From Sporosarcina sp. P32b (GTDB lineage: Bacteria; Bacillota; Bacilli; Bacillales_A; Planococcaceae): a stretch of DNA of 64,000 nt. Positions 56,338-64,000 of this stretch are shown here, in pieces (within the stretch, counting starts at the first letter, position 1; each line of letters begins with the position of its first letter). The stretch is from the NCBI RefSeq assembly GCF_002743335.1, contig NZ_PDZB01000007.1, positions 58,657 through 122,656 of the forward strand, written 5' to 3'. The position numbers were made by a program, and so were the translations under genes. The notes under the pieces are model-generated. The model had not been told where the DNA came from, ran no database searches, and was given only the letters and a program-made list of their open reading frames with translations.

Positions 56338-57048
56338 TTACTTCTTCTTATATACCTCAACCAAAAACTTCGGCAAGTTCATCTGACGCTTGATCCGACT
56401 TGGTTCAAGCAACAATCGATATAGCCACTCAGCACCTGCTTTTTGGAATACTGCCGGTGCTCTTTTAATATTCCCTGCTAGCACATCGAATGATCCGCCT
56501 ACTCCTTGGAATACTATCGGATGTAGCTGATCGCGGTGTTGTTCAATCCACTGCTCTTGCTTCGGTGAACCCATTGCAACGAATAAGATATCTGGTTTCG
56601 CTTCATTAATCGTGTCGATTACAACTTGGACATCTTTTTCATAACCGTGCTGGACACCGGCGATTTGAATATTCGGATGCATCACTTGTAATTTCGCCGC
56701 TGCTTCTTCAGCCACTCCAGGTTTCGCGCCGTAGAGGAAAATACGTTTTCCGCGTGCAGCGGCTTCCTGTACGACGCGGTCCATCATGTCGATTCCTGTA
56801 ACACGAGATCGGATCTGACCTTTTTTTAGCTTAGATGCGAGAATTACGCCAATGCCATCCGGAATTTGAAATTCCGCTCGGTTAAGCAATGCTTTCAGCT
56901 CTGGATCTTCTTTTGCTTTCATGAGCTTTTCCGGATTGATCGCCACGATGAGTGATTTCTTTCCTGCTTCGATATTCTCGAAGACTTTTGGAATGAGTTC
57001 ATCGTAGTTCTCGGTGTTGACGGAGACGCCTAGTATTTCTTCTTTCAT
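56338..57048 (-). CDS. tagA: N-acetylmannosaminyl-type transferase (TagA/WecG family)
   Basis: 236 aa from ATG 57048, which overlaps the wecC stop (ATGA). WecG/TagA/CpsF signature: VAINPEKLMKA, FQIPDGIGVILASKL, TGIDMMDRV, FLYGAKPGVAEEAA, DILFVAMGSPKQEQWIEQH and VGGSFDVLAG. Transfers a sugar (ManNAc in the TagA branch) onto lipid-linked GlcNAc at the membrane surface. Next to the S-layer gene, so it probably builds the secondary cell-wall polymer to which SLH domains bind. Confidence 0.93.
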   Translation of the reverse strand: MKEEILGVSVNTENYDELIPKVFENIEAGKKSLIVAINPEKLMKAKEDPELKALLNRAEFQIPDGIGVILASKLKKGQIRSRVTGIDMMDRVVQEAAARGKRIFLYGAKPGVAEEAAAKLQVMHPNIQIAGVQHGYEKDVQVVIDTINEAKPDILFVAMGSPKQEQWIEQHRDQLHPIVFQGVGGSFDVLAGNIKRAPAVFQKAGAEWLYRLLLEPSRIKRQMNLPKFLVEVYKKK

Positions 57049-58337
57049 TTGTATAGCTGCCCCTCTTTTTTGCCATCTCCTAATTTGAAGAAGCGATATT
57101 CCGCTTGTTCCCATTTATCTGCTTGGAGAGCATTTTTCGTATCCAACATGATCGGTCTCGGCTGCTTCGTCTGCAACTCTGCTGGATTCAATTCCTTGAA
57201 TTGGTCATGGTCTGTAGTTAATAGAAGAAGATCAGCTGTACCGATTGCTTCTTCAAGCGTAGCAACTTGCGTCGAATGTTGTAATTCCTTGATATGCGGA
57301 TCAAATGATACGACGTCTAGACCAAGTTCTAGCAGTGAATCAATCACTTTCGTTGATGGGCTTTCACGCATGTCGTCGACGTTCCCTTTGAAAGCAAGAC
57401 CAAGAACCGCCACTTTACCGTTTTCGATATTGTATTCCTGTAGCAAGCGCTGTGCGCGCTTCGCCGTATACATTGGCATACCATCGTTTGTTAGACGTGC
57501 TTTTTTGATGATGTCCGCTTTTTCAGGTGCTAGCTCTACTAAGAACCATGGATCGACTGCGATACAGTGACCGCCGACTCCTGGGCCTGGTGTATGGATA
57601 TTGACGCGTGGGTGGAAGTTTGCAAACTTAATTGCTTCCCAAATATCCACGTCGATACCTTCTGCGATTTTTGCAAGTTCATTCGCGAATGCAATGTTGA
57701 CATCACGGTACGTGTTTTCCATTACTTTAACGAGTTCCGCTGTAGTAGCATCCGTTAGATGGATCGTTCCTTTGACGAACACTTCGTAAAGATCTTTCGT
57801 CATTTCCGCTGATTTCGCATTGATACCGCCAACGATACGGTCGTTGTTGACTAGTTCTTCGAAAATCTTACCTGGAATGACGCGTTCCGGTGAGTGAGAA
57901 ACGAATAATTCTTCACCGATGATTAGATCTGTTTTACGTAATTCAGGCAGCATAATGTTTTCAACAGTCTTTGGTGGGACTGTTGATTCCAAGATTACGA
58001 GTGCGCCTTTTTTGACGAACGGCACGATCGATGCGGTTGCCGCACGGATGAATTCTAGGTTCGCTGTGTTGTCCGGGTTGATCGGTGACGGGACGGCGAT
58101 GATGTAGACATCTGCTTCTACTGGTGTAGTCGATGCTTGGAAGTGTCCTGCGTCTACGGCTTTCTCCAAACGCTCTTGCAGGCCGTTTTCTTCTATATGT
58201 AGTTGTTTGTTGTTGATCAGATTGACGACGCGTTCGTTACGGTCAACGCCGTGTACTTGCAGGCCGCTGTTTGCAAACATGACGGCAGTTGGGAGGCCGA
58301 TGTAACCTAGGCCTACTACGCATAATTTCTTTTCCAT
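57045..58337 (-). CDS. wecC: UDP-N-acetyl-D-mannosamine dehydrogenase (second paralogue)
   Basis: 430 aa UDP-sugar dehydrogenase: VVGLGYIGLPTAVMFANSG, NTYRDVNIAFANEL, catalytic Cys in GVGGHCIAVDPW and GLAFKGNVDDMRESPSTKVI. More GC-rich than the copy at 24647 and clearly diverged, so an old paralogue or one transferred independently. Coupled to tagA, implying a ManNAcA-containing secondary cell-wall polymer, in contrast to the capsule cluster copy. Confidence 0.93.
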   Translation of the reverse strand: MEKKLCVVGLGYIGLPTAVMFANSGLQVHGVDRNERVVNLINNKQLHIEENGLQERLEKAVDAGHFQASTTPVEADVYIIAVPSPINPDNTANLEFIRAATASIVPFVKKGALVILESTVPPKTVENIMLPELRKTDLIIGEELFVSHSPERVIPGKIFEELVNNDRIVGGINAKSAEMTKDLYEVFVKGTIHLTDATTAELVKVMENTYRDVNIAFANELAKIAEGIDVDIWEAIKFANFHPRVNIHTPGPGVGGHCIAVDPWFLVELAPEKADIIKKARLTNDGMPMYTAKRAQRLLQEYNIENGKVAVLGLAFKGNVDDMRESPSTKVIDSLLELGLDVVSFDPHIKELQHSTQVATLEEAIGTADLLLLTTDHDQFKELNPAELQTKQPRPIMLDTKNALQADKWEQAEYRFFKLGDGKKEGQLYK

Positions 58338-58409
58338 AGTGTATGATACCTTCGCTTTCTTGTTTTAGGTTGTGGTTAGTAAAAGCCTGGGTAGACTTTG
58401 GATTGGGTA

Positions 58410-58535
58410 TTGGATCTGCACTGCAGGCGGACGCTTTCCTGCGGGCATGGCTTGAGCCCTCCTCGTCCGCTTTGCTCCCTGCGGGGTCTCAAGGCTCATG
58501 CTATTCCCGCGGGAGTCGCCGCCTTTCGTTCCGAT
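58410..58535 (+). repeat. Bacillales-type dispersed repeat, copy A
   Basis: Starts GGATCTGCACTGCAGG, contains CGGACGCTTTCC and CCTCCTCGTCCGC, and ends with GAGTCGCCGCCTTTCGTTCC: the layout of a long palindromic repeat seen in several Bacillales genomes. Copy B (58731-58921) is inverted. Confidence 0.65.
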
Positions 58536-58730
58536 CCTACTTACAGTGTGGTGGCACAAAGCTACCCCTTTTTTCTTTGTGTCGAGGCCTTCAGTTCAAG
58601 ATCTCAATACATTTAAACTCAAAGAGAAAGGATGAATCTCTTCATCCCTGGATTTTAATAGTTGCTTTAAAAATGATAGAGTACACTAGTATTTACGCTC
58701 TTCCTCAAAAACTCCAAAAGAATACACAGT

Positions 58731-58921
58731 GGATCGTAAGCGGAAGGCGGCGAGTGCAAAGATGTGCTCCTAACGCTGCGCTTTCACTCGCAAAAGCCGT
58801 TCTTCGTAACGGCTCTTCCCGATGAATCAGCTCGATCAGGTGAGACAACCAAAGAGAGCGTAGCGAACTGGTTGGCTCACCGCGAGCCCATGGGAAAGCG
58901 TCCGCCTGCAGCGTCGATCCA
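58731..58921 (-). repeat. Bacillales-type dispersed repeat, copy B (inverted)
   Basis: Begins GGATCGTAAGCGGAAGGCGGCG and ends CGTCCGCCTGCAGC, which are complements of the right and left ends of copy A. The inverted pair encloses about 200 bp with no gene. Confidence 0.6.
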
Positions 58922-59016
58922 CGTTGCCTTATCCGTCACTCCATCTAATAGAAGTACATAAGGTTTAAATCTATTCTATCTATACAGTATAACAACTTCT
59001 ATTCATTACGACCAAT

Positions 59017-60204
59017 TTATTTAGCTCGTGCCGGTACGCGCGTTTGCACGGTATAAGGTGTATACGTCCCTTTCACCACATTCAACCCGTTAGCCCCTGC
59101 TATGCCCGGGTGAACAACGAGCATATACTCAGCCCCAAGCGCCATAGGTCTAGCTGGCTGGATCGTCATCGTTTTCTCATCACTAGCTTTTTTAGCCGTT
59201 TGTATTGAGACGCTTCCGAACTTCACAAGTTCCATCTTGTTGAAACTTTTCGCTGGACCGAAGTTCATTTTTTGCGTGAACTCTACATTGAATACTTTTG
59301 ATTGCGGTACGTCAGTTGGTCCTTTGGTCAACTTATAACCTTTTGCAACCAAGTCTGATGTGACAAGACGTTTGTGCATACCTGTATGCTCTGTGCCTGA
59401 TTTCATTTTGATATTCGGCTCGACGCCTTTATGTTGTACGGGCGTTCCTTTAGGTCCTGTGTAGTGACCGGTTGTAAGTTTTAGTGCGCCGCCGTTTTCT
59501 AATTCGAATAACGACTGGACGCTACCTTTTCCTTTTGTCGTCTCCCCTACTACGTTCGCTGCGCTTTGGTCTTTGAGGCTAACTGCCACGATTTCAGAAG
59601 CGGACGCTGAGTAGCGGTTGACGAGTACGTATGTGTCTACTGGGAATTGATTTTTCGCTGGGACGACGTTACCTGATTGTGTACCCATGCGCGTTTGCAA
59701 TTTGTACGCTTCTTTTACTTTCGGGAAGAAGCCAAGTAATTGTTCGGCGCTGTCTACGTAGCCGCCACCATTAAAACGTAAGTCGAGAATTAATCTCTCC
59801 GCTCCTGCCGCTTTCAAACGTCCCCAGTGGGCGTTGACGTCTTCTTGTAAATGAGCTGAAAACGTCTTGATTTTCACATACCCGACGTTTCCGTACATCA
59901 TATGTGAACTCACATTATCTTGATTGTACGGCGCCGGGATAGCTGCGACTTGCGTGGGTGCTTTGACGCTTGCGTATTGATTGAGATACTCATTATATTC
60001 AGCTGGCGTCATGTACACCGAGTATTCATCGAGCTGACGTACGACTTCGGTGACATTTCTCGCACTGCGAAGATTAGTAGGCTGGTCGCCATAATAGTAC
60101 AAATCGACAATTTCTTTCACTTCGTCAAGAGTCGCGGCTTCGGTGACGGGTGTTATGCAGAGCCAGGCGAAAATAGCTACTACTGCAATAAGGGTTTGTT
60201 TCAT
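59017..60204 (-). CDS. Secreted S41-family peptidase
   Basis: 395 aa from ATG 60204 (AAAGGAGG 7 nt upstream; 60255 is too early). Signal peptide (LIAVVAIFAWLCITPVTEA), N-terminal helical/PDZ-less region (YYYGDQPTNLRSARN), and a tail-specific-protease core: GYVKIKTFS, ILDLRFNGGGYVDSAEQ, catalytic Ser in RYSASASEIVAVSL and Lys in VVGETTKGKGSVQS. C-terminal Ig-like region (VFNVEFTQKMNFGPAKSFNKM) resembles wall-protein domains. Likely processes wall proteins. Confidence 0.9.
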   Translation of the reverse strand: MKQTLIAVVAIFAWLCITPVTEAATLDEVKEIVDLYYYGDQPTNLRSARNVTEVVRQLDEYSVYMTPAEYNEYLNQYASVKAPTQVAAIPAPYNQDNVSSHMMYGNVGYVKIKTFSAHLQEDVNAHWGRLKAAGAERLILDLRFNGGGYVDSAEQLLGFFPKVKEAYKLQTRMGTQSGNVVPAKNQFPVDTYVLVNRYSASASEIVAVSLKDQSAANVVGETTKGKGSVQSLFELENGGALKLTTGHYTGPKGTPVQHKGVEPNIKMKSGTEHTGMHKRLVTSDLVAKGYKLTKGPTDVPQSKVFNVEFTQKMNFGPAKSFNKMELVKFGSVSIQTAKKASDEKTMTIQPARPMALGAEYMLVVHPGIAGANGLNVVKGTYTPYTVQTRVPARAK

Positions 60205-60293
60205 TGCGCTTCCTCCTTTATTCGGTGGGGTTGGTAAAAGTATGTATCTTTTCACTATACCCTATACACCAGCGGTTAAGCGGCTAACTATAA

Positions 60294-61559
60294 TTATTTT
60301 TTCGAATATAGTGTCACCCAATAGATTTTACCATCTGGATCGGGTGCCGTGCCTGCTCCCATATGCGTAAATACCGGACTTAGGAGATTCTCCTTATGCG
60401 CAGGCGACCCTAACCAAGCATTGGTGATTTCCATCGCGTCATTAAAGCCCGCCCCAATGTTTTCCCCATACGCCGTCCATTTATAATCAAATTGGTCCAA
60501 CATCTCCACAAGCGTGCCGTATGTTGGCGTAATATGTGATAATTCCCCGAGTTTCGCCAAATCTTCCGCTCGCGCACTAGCCATTCGATTAAGTGCTGGA
60601 TCCGCTCGCAAATCCGTAACTTTCGCATTTTTCCGCTTGACGTTCACATTAATAATCGCCTGTGCCGCTAACGAAGGTTGCTCTGGTTCTGGTTTAGGCG
60701 GTACCGGTGTCGGCTTTGGCGGCTCAGGTTTTGCTGCTGGTGGTTTCGGAGTTGGCTTCGGTGGTACTGGTTTCGGCTTTTCAGGTGCTGGCTTCGGTGG
60801 TACTGGCTTTGGCTTTTCAGGTGCCGGTTTTTGATTATTAGGATTCGGCTTAATCAAATTTTTATCTTTATCGACATAGCCCTTCTTTTGATTATCATAC
60901 GTAATCAATCCACTTTTGCGATTTTCATCAAATTGCATCGTGCGGTACAAGAATGCCGCCATTTGGCCACGCGTGACTGGATCATTCGGATTGAACTTCC
61001 CACCCGGACGCGTCGTAGTGATATTGAGCTCGGCAATCGTAATAATGTATTCATATGCCCCACTGCTCTTATGGACATCATCAAAAATAATGAAATCATT
61101 ATCATCCGTGACGATGTGATAGCCAAGGACTAATAGTTTCGCCATTTGTCCGCGAGTCAGTGGTTTATTCGGATTAAATTTCTCCGCGTTCTTAAACAAG
61201 CCTCTCTGTGTCAACGCGCGGATATGATCATACGACCCATTGTCTTTCGTTACATCCTTAAAATCCATTTTATACGCATGGCTCGGTTTCGCCCCAATGG
61301 AAACCGCAATCATCTTGGCAGCCTGAGCTCGCGTGACCGGTTTGTTCAGACGATATGTATTGTCGGCATACCCTTTAATGATGTCATTGGCCGCCATATA
61401 CGTAACAGCATCGTAGGCATAATGTTTCTCGGGTACGTCTTTAAAAGTCACGGCCTTCGCGGCTTCCACCGGTGCAGGATTGGCGATTCCCGTTGCAGAT
61501 ACCGCGACCGTCGTAGCTATAGTACTTAAGAATAATATTTTGTTATTAACTAGACTCAT
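60294..61559 (-). CDS. SLH-anchored CAP-domain protein
   Basis: 421 aa. Signal peptide, three SLH domains (FKDVPEKHYAYDAVTYMAAN, DVTKDNGSYDHIRALTQRGL, FDDVHKSSGAYEYIITIAEL), a Pro/Lys repeat linker of about 70 residues (KPAPEKPKPVPPK), and a CAP/SCP domain (ASARAEDLAKLGELSHITPT, GENIGAGF, HKENLLSPVFTHMGAG). The CAP family acts in extracellular adhesion or hydrolysis, mechanism not settled. Surface-bound via SLH. No ribosome data beyond a plausible site. Confidence 0.92.
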   Translation of the reverse strand: MSLVNNKILFLSTIATTVAVSATGIANPAPVEAAKAVTFKDVPEKHYAYDAVTYMAANDIIKGYADNTYRLNKPVTRAQAAKMIAVSIGAKPSHAYKMDFKDVTKDNGSYDHIRALTQRGLFKNAEKFNPNKPLTRGQMAKLLVLGYHIVTDDNDFIIFDDVHKSSGAYEYIITIAELNITTTRPGGKFNPNDPVTRGQMAAFLYRTMQFDENRKSGLITYDNQKKGYVDKDKNLIKPNPNNQKPAPEKPKPVPPKPAPEKPKPVPPKPTPKPPAAKPEPPKPTPVPPKPEPEQPSLAAQAIINVNVKRKNAKVTDLRADPALNRMASARAEDLAKLGELSHITPTYGTLVEMLDQFDYKWTAYGENIGAGFNDAMEITNAWLGSPAHKENLLSPVFTHMGAGTAPDPDGKIYWVTLYSKK

Positions 61560-61679
61560 ATAAACGTCCTCCTTTTGTTAAAGTATACGGGATTTGGCAG
61601 GTGTTTTGGTAGGGGTATTGGTGAAATATGTTAGATGAATTTGCTTTTTGTCGATTGGGGGTGGATGTGAGGCTGGTTT

Positions 61680-62577
61680 ATGAGCGGTTGGCTGGTCGGT
61701 ATGAGCGGATATTTGTCCGGAAAGAGCGGATTACTAGCTTGATAGAGCGTTTGAATGGGTGGATAGAGCGGGGAGTGGGTTGGATAGAGCGGATCGGCTT
61801 GGAGATTGAGCGGATAGCGGGAAACATTGAGCGTGCAGGAGTTTAGGAGAGCAGGGTCCCCTTATGAGCGGGTGGCCGAGGGTATGAGCGGATTTTCGAC
61901 TTCATAGAGCGGAGTTCTGTCTTGATAGAGCGTTTGATTGGATGGATAGAGCATTGAGTGGGGTGGATAGAGCGGATCGGCGTGGAGATTGAGCGGATAG
62001 CGGGAAACATTGAGCGTGCTGGAATTTAGGAGAGCAGGGTCCCCTTATGAGCGGTTGGCCGATGCATATGAGCGGATTTTCGACTTCATAGAGCGGAGTT
62101 CTGTCTAGATAGAGCGTTTAATTGGGGGGATAGAGCATTGAGTGGGTTGGATAGAGCGGATCGACGTGAAGATTGAGCGGATAGCGGGAAACATTGAGCG
62201 TGCAGGAGTTTAGGAGAGCAGGGTCCCCTTATGAGCGGTTGGCCGATGGGTATGAGCGGATTTTCGACTTCATAGAGCGGAGTTCTATCTAGATAGAGCG
62301 TTTGATTGGATGGATAGAGCATTGAGTGGGTTGGATAGAGCGGATCGGCGTGGAGATTGAGCGGATAGCGGGAAACATTGAGCGTGCAGGAGTTTAGGAG
62401 AGCAGGGTCCCCTTACGAGCGGTTGGCCGATGGGTATGAGCGGATTTTCGACTTCATAGAGCGGAGTTCTGTCTGGATAGAGCGTTTATTTGGGTGGATA
62501 GAGCATTGAGTGGGTTGGATAGAGCGGATCAGCGTGGAGATTGAGCGGATAGAGAAAAATATTGAGCACGCACAATG
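61680..62577 (+). repeat. 184-bp tandem array built of GAGCGG sub-repeats
   Basis: Five copies (first and last partial or divergent), boundaries marked by TTTAGGAGAGCAGGGTCCCC at 61842, 62025, 62209 and 62393 (spacing 183, 184, 184). Each unit holds about eight GAGCG sites at roughly 20-24 bp intervals (GATAGAGCGG, TGAGCGGATA). No credible gene: the frame at 61628-61846 is an artefact of ERI/IER codons. Last copy diverges from 62540. Confidence 0.9.
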
Positions 62578-62592
62578 TTTTTCATTAAGAAG

Positions 62593-62619
62593 CCAGCGCA
62601 TGGAAAGCTTATGCGCTGG
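62593..62619 (-). terminator. Hairpin terminator after the NERD gene
   Basis: 9-bp stem CCAGCGCAT/ATGCGCTGG with a T-rich tail on the minus strand. Confidence 0.7.
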
Positions 62620-62629
62620 TTTGATTGCT

Positions 62630-63580
62630 TTACAAATTCAGCTTTTCTGTTTGGAGAAGTCTCGGAGAGAGTTGGTAGATGGCGTTGCGCTTTTTACCGG
62701 TCATTTCTGTGAAGGGGTTGGCTAGCATTCGTTTCGCTATGTGGCGGGAGTGAATGTTGGTAAAGTGGCGGAATTGCCGATTCGTGAGTTGCGCGCCGCC
62801 AATGCAATACCATTCCGCTAGCGTGGCATGATGGGCGTGGCGATCGATATGGCCGCACGCACGGCATTGCCAACTTCTAGTCCGCCACAGCATCGTTAAT
62901 TGCTCGCAATTCGGGCACGTGACACCGCTTGCTAGATCTTTTATGGAAAGTGCATATTTATCGATCAGTGGAAACGGATCGTAGTGGCGGTGTGTCTTTA
63001 AGAGTTCATTCGCTAACTTCTTGATTTGATTGGCGTTTAAAATATCTTCTTTCATTTCTAAATTCCTTAAACGATTGGGGATTTCATACGAGAATACGAG
63101 CCGATGGGATGATGTGTTTTCAATGGTGAGTTCGTTTTGGTAGGCGAAGACGATGTAGTCGACGAGGGGGATGTCGATGTTGCGCGCTTTTAGCCAGCTG
63201 CCGAAGTAGTGTTTTTTGCGTTCCATTTCTTCGATCGGGCTTCTCAGAACGGTGCGTTCCCCGTTGATTGATTCGCGAATGAATTGTGTCGGGTTTTGTT
63301 TGATGTGTAATTTACCTGCGATGTTTTTAATTTCGAACAGAATAATCACACTTGGGGTAATCAAGATGGAATCGATTTGGAAATAGGCATGCTCGTGTTT
63401 CAGGAAAATGTCGTGGAGGATGGCGTGCGGATACGGCGGAATGAAATCTCGTAACTGATAGTCGAATTCCCTCTCCCCTCCGAAGCCCGCTTTGCCGTTG
63501 TAGAAGTCGGTGCGGATTTTTTCGTACTTGTCGTGATTGACAGGTAAGCGTTTGAGAAGCGCCTGTTGACCGATGATCAA
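62630..63580 (-). CDS. NERD-domain nuclease-related protein with zinc ribbon
   Basis: 316 aa. NERD domain near the N-terminus (AGFGGEREFDYQLRD, ILHDIFLK, FQIDSILITPSVIILFEIKNIAGKL; core Asp and Glu-x-Lys of the fold), a helical middle, and a C-terminal zinc ribbon (CPNCEQLTMLWRTRSWQCRACGH, two Cys-x2-Cys pairs) followed by a basic helical end. Suggests a DNA-related function such as processing of foreign or damaged DNA. No partner genes; a hairpin terminator follows it. Confidence 0.85.
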   Translation of the reverse strand: MIIGQQALLKRLPVNHDKYEKIRTDFYNGKAGFGGEREFDYQLRDFIPPYPHAILHDIFLKHEHAYFQIDSILITPSVIILFEIKNIAGKLHIKQNPTQFIRESINGERTVLRSPIEEMERKKHYFGSWLKARNIDIPLVDYIVFAYQNELTIENTSSHRLVFSYEIPNRLRNLEMKEDILNANQIKKLANELLKTHRHYDPFPLIDKYALSIKDLASGVTCPNCEQLTMLWRTRSWQCRACGHIDRHAHHATLAEWYCIGGAQLTNRQFRHFTNIHSRHIAKRMLANPFTEMTGKKRNAIYQLSPRLLQTEKLNL

Positions 63581-64000
63581 TTTGGGAATCGTGCGCGTTT
63601 TGTAGAGTATGTTGTTTCACCTCCCTATTATGGATTGTGGGGCGTGTATTCATTGTAGCAAGAGTGTGAGTTGTTGGGAAGTATTGGGATAAATTCGATT
63701 TTGAGTAGATTTTTAGGGGTGAAATTAGATTTTGGGGTGGTTTTGTTGGAGAGAATTCAAAACTCAGGGGTTAAATGGGGGTTTCCCGTGTGTATTTGTT
63801 TAAAAATATGTCTTTAGTCATGTGGATTTTAGGGGTTGTGAGCGGTTTATTGGCTTGATAGAGCGCTGGTTCGTTTTAATAGAGCGGATTGATGGCCATA
63901 TAGAGCGAGCGGGCGTGGGGATTGAGCGGATAACATCTTAAATAGAGCGTTTAAAGATATGTTTGAGCGCGGCGGCTTCGCCTTGCTTGATTTAGTTCAA
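63581..64000. repeat. Upstream gap and second short GAGCGG array
   Basis: Promoter region of the NERD gene, then from about 63840 to 63970 seven GAGCG sites in the same T-GAGCGG style as the 61.7-kb array (GGATTGAGCGGATA). The array continues past or up to the window edge. No gene. Confidence 0.65.

Larger units (their letters stand above)
58338..59016. other. Gap holding the dispersed inverted repeat pair
   Basis: No gene; see the repeats at 58410-58535 and 58731-58921. Open frames here are encoded by the repeats and are not credible. Confidence 0.6.

Noticed and set aside
60514..61133. Plus-strand ORFs opposite the SLH-CAP gene
   Set aside because: Encoded by the complement of the Pro/Lys linker; no start signal.
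61628..61846. 72-aa ORF in the 184-bp array
   Set aside because: Its IER/ERI periodicity is the GAGCGG repeat read in one frame; no ribosome site and not maintained in the other units.
61680..62577. CRISPR array
   Set aside because: Units are 184 bp without unique spacers, sub-repeats are only about 8 bp and no cas genes are present.
1..64000. tRNA, rRNA or CRISPR loci
   Set aside because: None of the expected stems, rRNA motifs or regularly spaced repeats were seen in a read of both strands.

Overview
The window looks like a chromosomal segment of a spore-former-type Bacillales bacterium, most likely Planococcaceae (Sporosarcina-like). This rests on strong AGGAGG-type ribosome sites, S-layer-homology (SLH) proteins, LCP, CapABC-type and TagA-type cell-envelope genes, and low-to-mid G+C. 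The genus is an inference from gene content; no rRNA or tRNA gene is visible.

1-7.8 kb is a catabolic locus. A divergent pair (DeoR regulator on the minus strand, short-chain dehydrogenase on the plus strand) flanks a 520-bp control region with four copies of a TTGTGGATTC-type operator. Behind the regulator come a class-III PLP enzyme, an APH-fold kinase, an APC permease, a HAD phosphatase and an acylating aldehyde dehydrogenase that runs off the left edge. The set matches the B12-independent amino-alcohol route (dehydrogenase, kinase, phospho-lyase, acylating aldehyde dehydrogenase) of the aminoacetone/1-amino-2-propanol (RMM-type) microcompartment loci; ethanolamine is the alternative substrate. 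The aldehyde dehydrogenase is split: its helical leader is a separate small ORF.

7.8-20.6 kb is an accessory stretch of envelope-associated small proteins: a membrane-anchored protein with a paralogue at 44 kb, an LCP ligase, three zinc-ribbon membrane proteins, an excalibur protein, a secreted protein, a GIY-YIG protein and a TcdC-like OB protein. It also holds a decayed phage replication gene and scattered GGTACCTGGTACC palindromes. 20.6-23.1 kb is an IS66-family element whose transposase carries two nonsense codons.

23.3-43.7 kb is a surface-polysaccharide region on the minus strand. It contains the Tyr-kinase regulatory set (CpsC/D/B-like), a membrane 4,6-dehydratase and, after a 1.66-kb gene-poor gap, an export/assembly operon. 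That operon encodes a deacetylase, formyltransferase, priming sugar transferase, reductase/epimerase and GT4, then capE-capF-capG (UDP-L-FucNAc), a further glycosyltransferase, Wzy, Wzx, and the wecC and wecB pair (UDP-ManNAcA).

44-62 kb is an S-layer neighbourhood. It has a short SLH protein, a very large secreted nuclease, the main S-layer protein (940 aa) with a strong promoter, a second wecC with tagA (secondary cell-wall polysaccharide), an S41 protease and an SLH-CAP protein. Embedded at 49.9-52.9 kb are three copies of a group II intron 3' end (domain V/VI), one intron-like 5' half, and two gene fragments fused exactly to intron 3' ends. The right end (61.6-64 kb) holds a 184-bp tandem array built from a GAGCGG motif, a NERD-domain protein and a second short GAGCGG array.
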